From NCBI RefSeq assembly GCF_040717445.1, contig NZ_JBFEFL010000001.1, forward strand, positions 1,932,001 to 1,996,000: a stretch of 64,000 nt of DNA, read 5' to 3'. Below the pieces are notes generated by a model, which saw only the letters and a list, made by a program, of their open reading frames with translations, made no database searches and was not told the DNA's origin. Shown in pieces: positions 1-9,061 of the stretch. The stretch comes from Qipengyuania sp. JC766. Its GTDB lineage: Bacteria; Pseudomonadota; Alphaproteobacteria; Sphingomonadales; Sphingomonadaceae. The first letter of the stretch is position 1, and each line of letters opens with the position of its first letter. Both the position numbers and the translations under genes were made by a program.

Positions 1-105
1 ATAGGCCTGATGGTGCTTGCCGTGGTGATAGCTAAGCGTCTCGGCCGAAACCGCCGGCGCCAGCGCCGTGTCGTCGTAGGGCAGCGGGGTAACTTCGAAT
101 GCCAT
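1..105 (-). CDS. sodB: Superoxide dismutase (Fe/Mn family), N-terminal 35 residues only
   Basis: Cut by the left window edge. Reading from the ATG at 105-103 gives [17 protein letters not shown]..., followed by [11 protein letters not shown], the N-terminal signature of Fe/Mn superoxide dismutases; the first His of the HHGKHH stretch is a metal ligand in this family. The enzyme dismutates superoxide to peroxide and oxygen in the cytoplasm. A purine-rich Shine-Dalgarno (AAAGGGA) lies just upstream. The upstream neighbour on the same strand is the symporter at 185-1444, 79 bp away. The metal specificity cannot be judged from this fragment. Confidence 0.9.
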   Translation of the reverse strand, partial: MAFEVTPLPYDDTALAPAVSAETLSYHHGKHHQAY

Positions 106-184
106 GGGAATATCCCTTTCCGTCTGTGTGATAGTCGGGTTCGCAACGCATCGCAGGGCAAAGGGTTGCTGTTGCGAATGGTTC

Positions 185-1444
185 TTAGGGTTCGACGGAA
201 TTGTGCCGGTCGACAGTCGCCGTGACCGCGACATTCATGGTGACATTGGCGAGCGTGCGCATGATGTCCGGCAGCATTTCGACCGCTACCAGCAGGGCCA
301 GCGGCTCGACCGGGATACCCATGGCCAGGGCGATGGGTCCGATCGACACTACGAAGCTGATCGAGCCGGGAAGGCTGACCGAACCGACGCTGATCACCAG
401 CGCGACCGCCACGCCCGCCGCGATGGCCGGCAGGGTCAGCTCGTATCCCGCGACGTGGGCGACGTAGATCGCGACCCCCAGATTCATGGCGGGACTGGTC
501 GCGCGGAAGATCGCCACGGCGAGCGGAAGGACAAAATCGGCAACGCTTTCCCGAATGCCGAGCCTGCGCGAACTGTCCAGCATCGCCGGTAGGCTCGCTA
601 GCGAACTTTGCGTGGAGATGGCCACCGCCTGCGATGACAGCACCGCGCGGGTGAACCGGCCGAGGCCGACCCGGCCACCGAATAGCGCCAGGAGATAAGC
701 AAGCACGAGCACAATGAGACCCATCGCGGACACGACGAGGATGTAATGCGCAAGCGTGGCGAAAGCGCCGCTCCCCGCCTGCGCGGCGACGCCGAGAGCC
801 AGCGCGAAGACTCCGACCGGTGCCAGCCAGAGGACCCACCCGATGATCGTGAGCATGGCATTGGCCAGAGCCCGGAATAGCCCGATCAGCGTGGCGCGCT
901 GGTCGTCAGGCAGCCGCGCGATCGCGACAGCAAGAACCGCGAAGAACACCGTCAGCGGCAGCGTGGCGGTTTCCGCTGCGGCGGCGATGACGTTCGGCGC
1001 AATAAGCGAGGCGATAAAATCGGCGATTTCCGGCACCTGCTGCGGCTCTACGTCTCCGGACAGGAGCAGCGCCGAAGCGGAATCGGGAACCGGGAATGCC
1101 GCCAGGAGCAGCGGCATGGCCAGAACCGTGCCGAGCGCGCTCAGCAGCAAAATGCCGAACACCAGCGCCAGGAACCACGCCGCCACGGGGCCCGCCCGCG
1201 CCGCAGCGATCATCTGCGTGATCCCGAGGACCAGCAGGGACGCGACCAGCGGAATGATCGTCATCTGCAAGGCGCGCAGCCAGAGGGCGCCAACCGGCTG
1301 GACGACCGGGAGGATCGCGTCCAGGAAGGCGCTGCCCGAAAGGAGCACGCCCGCGAGCAGGCCGGCGATCAGACCGCCGAACGTCCACCACACCGGAATA
1401 CGGATCGTCACCAGATCGGTGGATTGCGCTGTGTTCTCGGCCAA
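185..1444 (-). CDS. Dicarboxylate/amino acid:cation symporter (DAACS family)
   Basis: A 419-aa polytopic membrane protein with about eight hydrophobic segments. It carries the DAACS hairpin-loop signature in the form QSSLASLP (family: SSxxTLP) and the later TSPAMNLG segment. Family members (GltP, DctA) import dicarboxylates or acidic amino acids with Na+ or H+; the substrate here is unknown. The start is a TTG (1444-1442) because an excellent Shine-Dalgarno, GGGGAGGGA, sits about 6 nt upstream; no ATG in this frame fits as well. It diverges from glmM across about 75 bp. Confidence 0.85.
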   Translation of the reverse strand: MAENTAQSTDLVTIRIPVWWTFGGLIAGLLAGVLLSGSAFLDAILPVVQPVGALWLRALQMTIIPLVASLLVLGITQMIAAARAGPVAAWFLALVFGILLLSALGTVLAMPLLLAAFPVPDSASALLLSGDVEPQQVPEIADFIASLIAPNVIAAAAETATLPLTVFFAVLAVAIARLPDDQRATLIGLFRALANAMLTIIGWVLWLAPVGVFALALGVAAQAGSGAFATLAHYILVVSAMGLIVLVLAYLLALFGGRVGLGRFTRAVLSSQAVAISTQSSLASLPAMLDSSRRLGIRESVADFVLPLAVAIFRATSPAMNLGVAIYVAHVAGYELTLPAIAAGVAVALVISVGSVSLPGSISFVVSIGPIALAMGIPVEPLALLVAVEMLPDIMRTLANVTMNVAVTATVDRHNSVEP

Positions 1445-1519
1445 GCGGGTCCCTCCCCTTTCCTTTGCTGCCTAATCGCGGCAAAGGCGGCTGGCAATTC
1501 AAGGGTGAGACGGCAGGTT

Positions 1520-2857
1520 ATGGGACGCAAGTTTTTCGGCACCGACGGGATACGCGGGCGCACCAATTCGGGGCCGATGACGGCGACCATGGCGATGCGC
1601 GTGGCACAGGCGGCCGGAAACCATTTCCGCCGCGGGGACCATCGGCACCGGGTGGTGATCGGCAAGGACACGCGCCTCTCCGGCTACATGATCGAAAGCG
1701 CGATGGTCGCCGGCTTCACCAGCGTGGGCGTCGACGTCATCATGACCGGCCCCCTGCCCACGCCGGCCGTATCGCTGCTGACGCGCGAAATGCGCGCCGA
1801 TCTCGGCGTGATGATTTCCGCTAGTCACAACCCTTACGAAGACAATGGCATCAAGCTGTTCGGTCCGGACGGCTTCAAGCTGTCCGACGATACCGAGGCG
1901 GCGATCGAGGATGCCATCGACAGCCAGCCCGAACTCGTCCCGCCCGAAGAGATCGGGCGCGCCCGGCGGATCGAGGATTCGCGCGGTCGATACATCCACG
2001 CCGTGAAGCAGGCCGTGTCCGACGAGACGCGGTTCGACGGTCTGAAGGTGGTCGTGGATTGCGCGAACGGCGCAGCTTACCAGGTGGCCCCTTCGGCAAT
2101 CTGGGAACTCGGCGCGGAAGTCATCACGGTGGGTGTCGATCCCAATGGAACCAACATCAATGCCGGGGTCGGATCGACCTCGCTCGACGCGGTGAAGGAA
2201 AAGGTCCTCGAAACCCATGCCGATATCGGCATCGCGCTCGACGGAGACGCGGACCGGCTTATCGTGATCGACGAGAAGGGGGAGACGGTCGACGGCGACC
2301 AGATCATGGCGGTGATCGCCTCGCGCATGGCGGAAAAGGGCCAGCTCAGGGGCGGCGGTGTGGTCGCGACGGTCATGAGCAATCTGGGCCTCGAACGCTA
2401 CCTTGAGGGGCGTGGCCTGACGCTGGAGCGCACGAAGGTTGGCGATCGCTACGTCCTTGGCCGCATGAAATCGGGCGGCTTCAATGTCGGCGGTGAACAG
2501 TCGGGGCACATGATCCTGCTGGACTACGCGACGACCGGGGACGGCACCGTCGCGGCCCTTCGCGTGCTGGCCAGCCTGGTCCATTCGGGACAGCGCGCGA
2601 GCGAGTTGCTCCATGCGTTCGAGCGTGTCCCCCAGATCCTCAAGAACGTGCGCTACGAGAAGGGACGCCCACTGGACGACGAGCACGTGAAGCAGGCGAT
2701 CGCGGACGCGGAAAGCGCGCTCGGCAGGTCGGGCAGGCTTGTGATCCGGCCGTCGGGCACCGAACCGGTGATCCGCGTGATGGCGGAAGGCGACGACGCG
2801 TCCGAGGTCGAACGGGCCGTGGACAGCGTGTGCGACGCCGTGAAGGCAGTGGCCTGA
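1520..2857 (+). CDS. glmM: Phosphoglucosamine mutase
   Basis: Isomerises glucosamine-6-phosphate to glucosamine-1-phosphate for UDP-GlcNAc, the precursor of peptidoglycan and lipopolysaccharide. The 445 aa equal the usual length. The N-terminus is [13 protein letters not shown]. The phosphoserine loop ISASHNP places the catalytic Ser at residue 102, the Mg2+ loop is DGDADR near residue 243, and the C-terminal phosphate loop is [12 protein letters not shown]. The start was set at the ATG at 1520 from family alignment; the frame is open further upstream. The stop overlaps the start of the DUF1272 gene (TGATG). Confidence 0.97.
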   Translation: MGRKFFGTDGIRGRTNSGPMTATMAMRVAQAAGNHFRRGDHRHRVVIGKDTRLSGYMIESAMVAGFTSVGVDVIMTGPLPTPAVSLLTREMRADLGVMISASHNPYEDNGIKLFGPDGFKLSDDTEAAIEDAIDSQPELVPPEEIGRARRIEDSRGRYIHAVKQAVSDETRFDGLKVVVDCANGAAYQVAPSAIWELGAEVITVGVDPNGTNINAGVGSTSLDAVKEKVLETHADIGIALDGDADRLIVIDEKGETVDGDQIMAVIASRMAEKGQLRGGGVVATVMSNLGLERYLEGRGLTLERTKVGDRYVLGRMKSGGFNVGGEQSGHMILLDYATTGDGTVAALRVLASLVHSGQRASELLHAFERVPQILKNVRYEKGRPLDDEHVKQAIADAESALGRSGRLVIRPSGTEPVIRVMAEGDDASEVERAVDSVCDAVKAVA

Positions 2858-3081
2858 TGCTGGAAATGCGGCCCGACTGCGAACGGTGCGGCACCGACCT
2901 GCCCGCGTCAGCGCCGGGAACGTTCATCTGCAGCTTCGAATGTACCTTCTGTGCCCGATGCGCGGACGAACTGGACGACCGCTGTCCCAATTGCGGCGGC
3001 GAACTCATGGATCGCCCGGTCCGCGCCAGGGACCTGCTGGCAAAGTTTCCCGCCAGCACGAAACGCCGCTTCGAGGGCTGA
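2857..3081 (+). CDS. DUF1272 domain protein (small zinc-ribbon-like)
   Basis: A 74-aa protein beginning [16 protein letters not shown]. It has Cys pairs CERC, CTFCARC and CPNC arranged as in DUF1272 proteins, and these probably bind zinc. The function of the family is unknown. The start codon overlaps the glmM stop by one base, so it is likely translationally coupled to glmM, and thiD follows 12 bp later. There is no signal peptide or membrane segment. Confidence 0.85.
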   Translation: MLEMRPDCERCGTDLPASAPGTFICSFECTFCARCADELDDRCPNCGGELMDRPVRARDLLAKFPASTKRRFEG

Positions 3082-3093
3082 GACGCAGCGAAC

Positions 3094-3894
3094 ATGGCCA
3101 TCGACTATCCCCGCGTCCTCGTCATTGCCGGTTCCGACAGTTCGGGCGGCGCCGGCATCCAGGCGGACATCAAGACCGTCACCATGCTGGGCGGTTTCGC
3201 TACGACCGCAATCACGGCGGTCACCGCGCAGAACACGACCGGGGTTCAGGGCGTCGAGATCCTGCCGGACCGTTTCGTCGCGCAGCAGATCGAAAGCGTG
3301 CTGACGGACATCGGGGCGGACTCGGTCAAGATCGGCATGCTGGGTAGCGAGGACATCGTCTCCGCCGTGGCCGATGCGCTGGCCGGGTTGGACCGGGAAG
3401 TCCCGATCGTGCTCGATCCGGTCATGGTCGCGACCTCGGGCTCTACGCTCGCCAGCGATCCGACCGTGACCGCCATGAAGGGGCAGCTCTTTTCGAAGGC
3501 CACTCTCCTTACGCCCAACGTCCCCGAATTGACTGCGCTGACCGGACACGAAATCGCGAGCGTCCGCGATCTGCACGATGCGGCGCTCGAACTGGCGCGC
3601 GAATACGGCGTCCTCGTGGTCGCCAAGGGCGGTCATCTGGCAGGCGATACCGTGACCGACCTCCTGGTCGAGGCGGATGGATCCTCCCTGCGATACGACC
3701 ATCGGCGCATCGACAGCCGTCACACCCACGGAACGGGCTGCACCCTTGCCAGCGCGATTGCCACGCTGCTCGGGCGCGGTCAGACCCCGGCGGACGCGGT
3801 CAGCATTGCGCGCAAATTCGTCTATCGCGCAATCGAGGCCGCACCCGCCTTCGGTGCCGGCGGCGGTCCGATGCGGCACAATTTCGGGCGTTAG
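3094..3894 (+). CDS. thiD: Hydroxymethylpyrimidine/phosphomethylpyrimidine kinase
   Basis: Phosphorylates HMP and HMP-phosphate to HMP-diphosphate, the pyrimidine half of thiamine. The 266 aa match ThiD of the ribokinase fold: N-terminal AGSDSSGGAGIQADIKT, central LTPNVPE, and the C-terminal anion-hole/catalytic motif THGTGCTLASA. No other thi genes are adjacent and the 12-bp leader leaves no room for a TPP riboswitch, so it appears to be expressed with glmM and the DUF1272 gene. Its stop overlaps the end of the convergent LOG gene. Confidence 0.95.
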   Translation: MAIDYPRVLVIAGSDSSGGAGIQADIKTVTMLGGFATTAITAVTAQNTTGVQGVEILPDRFVAQQIESVLTDIGADSVKIGMLGSEDIVSAVADALAGLDREVPIVLDPVMVATSGSTLASDPTVTAMKGQLFSKATLLTPNVPELTALTGHEIASVRDLHDAALELAREYGVLVVAKGGHLAGDTVTDLLVEADGSSLRYDHRRIDSRHTHGTGCTLASAIATLLGRGQTPADAVSIARKFVYRAIEAAPAFGAGGGPMRHNFGR

Positions 3895-4766
3895 CGCGAG
3901 AGTTCGTAGAACTCGGCGATGTGCGCCCAGGCCTCGTCCGCGGTCTCGCACCAGCGGAACAGGTCGAGGTCGGCGTGGCTGATCGTGCCTTCGTCGGCAA
4001 GCGCTTCGAAATCGATCACCCGCGTCCAGAAATCCTTGCCGAAGAGGAGTATCGGCATGGGCTTCATCTTGCCGGTCTGGATCAGGGTCAGCAGTTCGAA
4101 GAACTCGTCGAAGGTCCCGAAGCCCCCCGGGAACACCGCGACCGCCTTCGCGCGCAGCAGGAAATGCATCTTGCGCAGCGCGAAATAGTGGAACTGGAAA
4201 CTGAGATAGGGAGTCACGAAGGTGTTCGGCGCCTGTTCGTGCGGCAGCACGATATTGAGCCCGATCGATTCTGCCCCGGCGTCGCTTGCACCCTTGTTGC
4301 CCGCTTCCATGATCGACGGACCGCCGCCGGTCGTCACCACGAACTGCCGCAACCCGTCCTCGATGATCGACTTCTCGCTCACCATCCGGGCGAGCTTGTA
4401 GGCCTCGTCGTAATACTTGGCCTTGGCGGCCAGGTTCTTGGCGACACCCTTGCTCTCTTCCGAGGCGTTTTCGACCAGCGTTTCCGCTTCCGCAGTCGAG
4501 GGAATGCGTGCCGATCCGTACATCACGAGCGTCGAACCGACACCCGCCTCGTCCAGCAGCATTTCCGGCTTCAGCAGTTCGAGCTGGAAACGCACCGGGC
4601 GCAGTTCGTCGCGCAGCATGAAATCGGTATCGCGAAAGGCGAGGCGATAGGCCGGATGCTGGGTCTGGGGGGTCGATTGGGGGGCGGCGTCGGAAAATTC
4701 CGCTTCCTCGTTCGCCCGGTAAAAACGCCGATCGCTCAGATCGTGCTCTGCATCCTTGTCGCTCAT
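3891..4766 (-). CDS. LOG family (TIGR00730-type) protein, possible nucleoside-monophosphate phosphoribohydrolase
   Basis: A 291-aa Rossmann-fold protein with both LOG motifs: GGGPSIMEA (about residues 147-155) and PGGFGTFDE (213-221). Characterised LOG proteins remove the base from nucleoside 5'-monophosphates (cytokinin activation, or PpnN-like nucleotide recycling). The first ~70 residues are a variable extension. The ATG at 4766 (MSDKDAEHD) was chosen over an in-frame start 36 nt upstream because the upstream codons look non-coding. Convergent with thiD, with 4 bp overlap. Confidence 0.85.
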   Translation of the reverse strand: MSDKDAEHDLSDRRFYRANEEAEFSDAAPQSTPQTQHPAYRLAFRDTDFMLRDELRPVRFQLELLKPEMLLDEAGVGSTLVMYGSARIPSTAEAETLVENASEESKGVAKNLAAKAKYYDEAYKLARMVSEKSIIEDGLRQFVVTTGGGPSIMEAGNKGASDAGAESIGLNIVLPHEQAPNTFVTPYLSFQFHYFALRKMHFLLRAKAVAVFPGGFGTFDEFFELLTLIQTGKMKPMPILLFGKDFWTRVIDFEALADEGTISHADLDLFRWCETADEAWAHIAEFYELSR

Positions 4767-4811
4767 GTGGCGCGCGTTAAGCGGTGCCGCAGCCCGCTGC
4801 AAGCCGATGCT

Positions 4812-5150
4812 TCAACCGGCGGTATCCTCGGCCGCGCGATAGAGCATGCCGGACCGGTTGCCAGTGCGGCAAAACGCCAGGATCGGCCGCGGCATTTCGC
4901 GCAAGGCGTCGGCAAAGGCCGGCACCTGCGATTCGAGGGGAATGTCCGCGCCGACGGGGATGTGGCGCACTTCCATGCCTTCCGCCTGCGCGGCGGCGGC
5001 CACGTCCGCCCAGGCCGGCTGGCCCGGTTCTTCGTCATCGGGACGGTTGCAGATGAGCGAGCGGAATCCCGAGGCGGCCAGCGCCTTCATGTCCTCGGGC
5101 CGGACCTGGCCGGTAACGCCCACATCCGGAGCGACGTCCTGAACTTGCAT
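4812..5150 (-). CDS. TIGR01244/DUF442 family phosphatase-like or sulfurtransferase-like protein
   Basis: A 112-aa single-domain cytoplasmic protein. It has the family loop FCRTGNRSG with the presumed nucleophile Cys94 and Arg99, and an N-terminal VTGQVRPEDM segment. The domain resembles dual-specificity phosphatases and also occurs fused to Blh-type persulfide dioxygenases in sulfide oxidation, so both phosphatase and sulfur-transfer roles have been proposed. No sulfur genes are adjacent here. The real substrate is unknown. Confidence 0.8.
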   Translation of the reverse strand: MQVQDVAPDVGVTGQVRPEDMKALAASGFRSLICNRPDDEEPGQPAWADVAAAAQAEGMEVRHIPVGADIPLESQVPAFADALREMPRPILAFCRTGNRSGMLYRAAEDTAG

Positions 5151-5176
5151 GGCGACAATCCCCTTTTTCAGGAATT

Positions 5177-5250
5177 TGGATGCCCCGTGAGGATTCGAAC
5201 CTCAATTGACGGAGTCAGAGTCCGTAGTCTTACCATTAGACGACGGGGCA
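5177..5250 (-). tRNA. tRNA-Gln (anticodon CTG)
   Basis: On the minus strand the acceptor arms TGCCCCG (5250-5244) and CGGGGCA (5187-5181) pair perfectly. The anticodon stem ACGGA/TCCGT encloses the loop CTCTGAC, so the anticodon is CTG, reading CAG (Gln). A T-arm with GGTTCGAATCC is present. Discriminator T and an encoded CCA follow (5180-5177). Total 74 nt. Confidence 0.95.
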
Positions 5251-5292
5251 ATGGCGCGGGCGCGAGAGTCGATCGCGGGTCGCCGGGCCGCG

Positions 5293-5321
5293 CCAATACG
5301 GTCGGGCGGGAACGAGGTCAA
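5293..5321 (-). promoter_or_regulatory. Sigma-70-type promoter of tRNA-Gln
   Basis: On the minus strand TTGACC (5321-5316) and TATTGG (5298-5293) are separated by exactly 17 bp. The -10 box lies about 43 nt before the tRNA 5' end, leaving a leader of roughly 35 nt for RNase P removal. No other promoter-like pair was seen nearby. Confidence 0.6.
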
Positions 5322-5421
5322 GACCGGACCGACCTGTTCAGCTTGCCGAAAAGCAGTTTTGTCGCTAACTACAAGGGCAAGTCCCCGCGAACACCTCGCG
5401 GGAGGAAAAGAAAGTAATACA

Positions 5422-6573
5422 ATGGCGGACTATCATCCGCCGGACGTAAACAGGAGGGCTGACACAAGAGGGGTCGACCGGTCCGGCAGGGCGGAAGAGC
5501 ACCGCCCCCATGCCCCCTCTCAGCCCGAAGCCAGTGCCGCAGGCCAGGCCTCTCGTCCCAAGGCGGGCGGGAAGCGGCACAGTTTCAATCCGCGGCAATC
5601 CTATGCCGCGCTGGACCTCGGCACCAACAATTGCCGCCTGCTGATCGCCCGTCCCTCGGGGCAGGATTTTACCGTGATCGATGCCTTCAGCCGCGTCGTC
5701 CGCCTGGGCGAAGGGCTGGCGAACAGTGGGCGGTTGAGCGACGCGGCAATGGACCGGACGCTGGGCGCGCTGGAAGTCTGCGCCGAAAAACTGCGAAAGC
5801 GCAACGTCCACCTCGCGCGGTCCGTCGCCACCGAAGCCTGCCGCCGGGCGGCCAACGGCCCCCGCTTCATCGACCGGGTGAAACGGGAGACCGGGATCGT
5901 GCTGGACGTCATTTCCGCACAGGAGGAAGCGCGCCTCGCGGTCCTTGGCTGCCATGTCCTCCTCGAAGTCAACGAAGGCCCGGCGATCATTTTCGACATC
6001 GGGGGCGGATCGACCGAGCTCGTCCTGATCGAACCCGATCGCAAGGTTCCGCGCATCCTCGACTGGCTGAGTGTGCCGTGGGGCGTGGTGTCGCTCACTG
6101 ACACCGTGCGCCACATGAGCGAGGGCGACCGCCATGCGCGCTATCGCGAGATGCGCCGCATCGTCGAGCGGGCTTTTGCCCCCTTTGCCGCGCGTATCGC
6201 GCCGCGGATGAGCGGGGCAGAGGATATCCAGCTTCTCGGCACCAGCGGCACGGTCACGACGCTGGCCAGCCTGCATCTGGAACTGCCGCATTACGACCGC
6301 CGGGCGGTGGACGGCCTGATCGTTCCGTCCGCTTCGATGCGCCGGATCAGCACCGATCTGTCCGGCATGTCGATAGAGGAGCGGGGCGAACTGCCCTGCA
6401 TCGGTCGCGACCGGGCGGACCTTGTAGTCGCAGGGTGCGCCATTCTGGAATCGATCCTCGACATCTGGCCGGCCGAGCGGCTGGGCGTTGCCGACCGCGG
6501 CATCCGGGAGGGTATCCTGCGCAGCCTGATGGCCGCCGATTTCGCCGCCGACCGGGCGACCCGCCGTGGCTAG
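5422..6573 (+). CDS. Ppx/GppA family exopolyphosphatase/pentaphosphatase
   Basis: An ASKHA-fold phosphatase of 383 aa. The P-loop-like N-terminal motif YAALDLGTNNCRLLI lies near residue 56 after a basic, probably disordered extension, and the second phosphate motif FDIGGGSTELVLIE follows about 135 residues later. The family hydrolyses polyphosphate and/or pppGpp, so a role in phosphate storage or stringent response is inferred. The ATG at 5422 follows AGGAAAAG, next to a hairpin (5384-5402, 7-bp perfect stem). The end overlaps the GTG start of rlmE by 8 bp. Confidence 0.9.
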   Translation: MADYHPPDVNRRADTRGVDRSGRAEEHRPHAPSQPEASAAGQASRPKAGGKRHSFNPRQSYAALDLGTNNCRLLIARPSGQDFTVIDAFSRVVRLGEGLANSGRLSDAAMDRTLGALEVCAEKLRKRNVHLARSVATEACRRAANGPRFIDRVKRETGIVLDVISAQEEARLAVLGCHVLLEVNEGPAIIFDIGGGSTELVLIEPDRKVPRILDWLSVPWGVVSLTDTVRHMSEGDRHARYREMRRIVERAFAPFAARIAPRMSGAEDIQLLGTSGTVTTLASLHLELPHYDRRAVDGLIVPSASMRRISTDLSGMSIEERGELPCIGRDRADLVVAGCAILESILDIWPAERLGVADRGIREGILRSLMAADFAADRATRRG

Positions 6574-7231
6574 ATCGGGGCGCGATGCCGACAAGCGCGT
6601 ACGGACGGCGAAGGGGCGCACCGCGTCCTCCACCCGGTGGCTGGAGCGCCAGCTCAACGATCCGTACGTGAAGAAGGCAAAGGCAGACGGCTATCGCAGC
6701 CGCGCGGCCTACAAGCTGATCGAGCTGGACGAGAAATTCGGCCTGCTGAAAGGCACGAGGCGCGTTGTGGACCTCGGCATCGCACCCGGCGGCTGGAGCC
6801 AGGTCGTTCGCGCCAAGGCACCCAGGGCCGCCATCGTGGGGATCGACCTGCTGGAAACGGATCCGATCGACGGGGTCACCATCCTGAAGATGGATTTCAT
6901 GGACGATGCCGCCCCGGCGCGGCTTGAAGCGGCGCTCGACGGCGCGCCCGACCTGGTCATGTCGGACATGGCGGCCAACACGGTCGGCCACAAGCAGACC
7001 GATCACCTGCGCACCATGGGCCTGGTCGAAGCGGCGGCATGGTTCGCCATCGAGACGTTGGAAAGCGGCGGATCGTTCGTCGCCAAGGTGCTGGCCGGCG
7101 GGACCGACACGGACTTGCTGAAGCTGCTGAAGTCGCACTTCAGGACCGTGAAGCATGCCAAGCCGCCCGCCAGCCGCAAGGGTTCTTCCGAATGGTACGT
7201 CGTGGCGCAGAACTTCAAGGGGCGCAGTTAG
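6566..7231 (+). CDS. rlmE: 23S rRNA (uridine-2552-2'-O)-methyltransferase
   Basis: Also known as FtsJ/RrmJ. It methylates U2552 in the peptidyl-transferase A-loop during late 50S assembly, using SAM. The 221 aa include the family N-terminal YRSRAAYKLIELDEKF with its catalytic Lys, the SAM motif VDLGIAPGGWSQV (about residues 70-82), the MSDMAANTVG motif and the C-terminal KPPASRKGSSEWYVV. The GTG start (6566) lies inside the last codons of the ppx/gppA gene, implying coupled translation. Confidence 0.96.
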   Translation: MARSGRDADKRVRTAKGRTASSTRWLERQLNDPYVKKAKADGYRSRAAYKLIELDEKFGLLKGTRRVVDLGIAPGGWSQVVRAKAPRAAIVGIDLLETDPIDGVTILKMDFMDDAAPARLEAALDGAPDLVMSDMAANTVGHKQTDHLRTMGLVEAAAWFAIETLESGGSFVAKVLAGGTDTDLLKLLKSHFRTVKHAKPPASRKGSSEWYVVAQNFKGRS

Positions 7232-7237
7232 CGCCCC
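7219..7237. terminator. Candidate hairpin terminator between convergent rlmE and cytochrome c genes
   Basis: GGGGCGC (7219-7225) and GCGCCCC (7231-7237) form a perfect 7-bp stem with a 5-nt loop that includes part of the rlmE stop codon. A second palindrome, CTCCCC-GGTC-GGGGAG type, lies at 7259-7274. Neither is followed by a clear T run, so intrinsic termination is only plausible. Confidence 0.35.
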
Positions 7238-7281
7238 TCGCGTCTTTGATCGGATAGTCTCCCCGGTCGGGGAGAGGCCGG

Positions 7282-7989
7282 TTATTCGCCAGGCTTGACA
7301 CCGCCGGCATCGGTCGCCGCGTTGGAACCGGCCACCGGCTGTTCGGCACCCATGGCGCCGGCGGCTTCCACGTCACCGACTTCGCCGCCTTCGATGGCGC
7401 CCGGACCTTCGGCCGCACCGTCGACCTCTTCGCCTTCGGTAGCTTCGCCTTCGGCTTCGGGCGTGAATTCAGGAAGCGCCGGCCCGCCGCCATTGGCGAG
7501 CATATAGAGAATTACGTTGGCGCGATCTTCCGCGCTGCCGAGACCGGCAAAGCTCATCTTGGTGCCGTTCGCAAAACCGCGCGGGCTCTTGAGCCAGGCG
7601 TCCATTTCCTCGAAGCCCCAGTTGCCGCCATGGCCGGACAGTGCGGAGCTGTAGGCGAAACCAGGGGCATGGCTGCCGATTGGCTGGCCCATGATAGCCC
7701 AGAGATTTGGACCGATGCCGTTAGCCCCGCCCTGCGCGATGGTGTGGCATGCGGTGCACTTGGCGAAGACCGCTTCACCCGCTTCTGCGCTGCCTTCCTG
7801 GAGAAGCTGCGCGAGCGGCGGACCGGAATCGGCACCGCCTTCTTCGGCGACCTCGATCGGGTAGCCGAGAACTTCGGGACGCTCCGCCTCTCCGCCGTGG
7901 AACAGCTTGGAGGTAAGGCTGGACGCGCCCAGCGCGATGATGCCGGCGAAAAGGACCCATCCGGCAATGGTATTGAAACGATCGTCCAT
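7282..7989 (-). CDS. Membrane-anchored cytochrome c (CycM/c552-like) with acidic C-terminal tail
   Basis: 235 aa. There is one N-terminal uncleaved membrane anchor (about residues 8-24), a periplasmic class I cytochrome c domain with heme motif C78-TACH, and the distal Met ligand in TKMSF (Met145). Residues ~170-235 form a Glu/Gly/Ala-rich acidic tail. By analogy with CycM it probably carries electrons from the bc1 complex to a terminal oxidase. The acidic tail is longer than in CycM. It diverges from pheA across 149 bp. Confidence 0.88.
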   Translation of the reverse strand: MDDRFNTIAGWVLFAGIIALGASSLTSKLFHGGEAERPEVLGYPIEVAEEGGADSGPPLAQLLQEGSAEAGEAVFAKCTACHTIAQGGANGIGPNLWAIMGQPIGSHAPGFAYSSALSGHGGNWGFEEMDAWLKSPRGFANGTKMSFAGLGSAEDRANVILYMLANGGGPALPEFTPEAEGEATEGEEVDGAAEGPGAIEGGEVGDVEAAGAMGAEQPVAGSNAATDAGGVKPGE

Positions 7990-8138
7990 CGGTTTCGGTT
8001 ATCCGCAAGTGCTGAAGTCGAAGATGGGGGCCGCTTTAGGCAGCAGCGTGGCCGAGGGCAAGGGTCCGCGATGCATTCGGCCTTGCAGTTCGCGCACCAT
8101 TGTAGGCCGCGAAGTCCCGCCCTAAGGGGCTTCGACCC

Positions 8139-9035
8139 ATGCGCAAGTTCCCTGCCCCTGCTCTCGAACTGGTCGAAACGATGCGCCTTGCGGCGCAGGG
8201 CGATCCTGCGCGCACGATTTCCTTCGGCGGCGCCCCGGGCTCCAATTCCCACCGCGCCGCGGGACAGTTCGATCCTGATGCGCTGCCGCTGCCCTGCCAC
8301 GGCTTCAACGACGCGATCGATGCCGTGAAGACCGGCATTGCCGGCCGCGCCCTGATCCCGATCGAGAATTCGCAGCACGGCCGGGTCGCGGACATCCATT
8401 TCATGCTGCCCGAAAGCGGGCTGTCGATCGTGGCGGAACATTTCATCCCGATCCATCACGCCCTCATGGCACTGCCCGGATCGGGGGAACTCGAAGGCGT
8501 CTACAGCCACCCGCAGGCGCTCGGCCAGTCGCGCCACTTCCTGCAGGAACGCGGCCTCGTTCCCCTCGCCCATGTCGATACGGCCGGCGCCGCGGCGCAT
8601 GTGGCGGAGCGTGGCGATCCGCGCTTCGGTGCCATCGCCCCGGCCATCGCAGCGGAAATGTACGGGCTCGAGATCATCGAGAACAACGTCGAGGACGCGG
8701 CCGACAACATGACCCGGTTCGTGGCACTGGCACCGGAACCGCTCGATCCTCCGGCATTGGGGGACGGGCCCTTGATGACTACCTTCATCTTCGAAGTGAA
8801 GAACGTGCCGGCGGCACTCTACAAGGCGCTTGGCTGCTTCGCGACCAACGGCGTCAACATGACCAAGCTGGAAAGCTACCAGAGGGGCGCCAGCTTCGCC
8901 GCGACGATGTTCTACGCCGATATCGAAGGCGCGCCGGGCATGGCCGGAGTGGACGTGGCGCTGGAAGAGCTTGCCTTCCACTGCAAGCGCCTGCGCATGC
9001 TCGGCAGCTATCCGCAGGCGCGCCAGCGCGGCTGA
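8139..9035 (+). CDS. pheA: Prephenate dehydratase
   Basis: Converts prephenate to phenylpyruvate in phenylalanine biosynthesis. The 298 aa comprise a periplasmic-binding-protein-like catalytic domain with the DNMTRFVAL signature (Thr-Arg-Phe essential in the family) and a C-terminal ACT domain (about 205-290) for feedback control by Phe. The usual ACT motif ESRP reads ESYQ here, so Phe sensitivity may differ. No chorismate mutase domain is fused. The Shine-Dalgarno TAAGGGG precedes the ATG. Confidence 0.95.
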   Translation: MRKFPAPALELVETMRLAAQGDPARTISFGGAPGSNSHRAAGQFDPDALPLPCHGFNDAIDAVKTGIAGRALIPIENSQHGRVADIHFMLPESGLSIVAEHFIPIHHALMALPGSGELEGVYSHPQALGQSRHFLQERGLVPLAHVDTAGAAAHVAERGDPRFGAIAPAIAAEMYGLEIIENNVEDAADNMTRFVALAPEPLDPPALGDGPLMTTFIFEVKNVPAALYKALGCFATNGVNMTKLESYQRGASFAATMFYADIEGAPGMAGVDVALEELAFHCKRLRMLGSYPQARQRG

Positions 9036-9061
9036 GCCGATTTGCGTTGTTGCGCGGCGGG

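Noticed and set aside
3082-3093. Looked for a TPP riboswitch before thiD
   Set aside because: Only 12 bp separate it from the upstream gene; no thi-box sequence seen.
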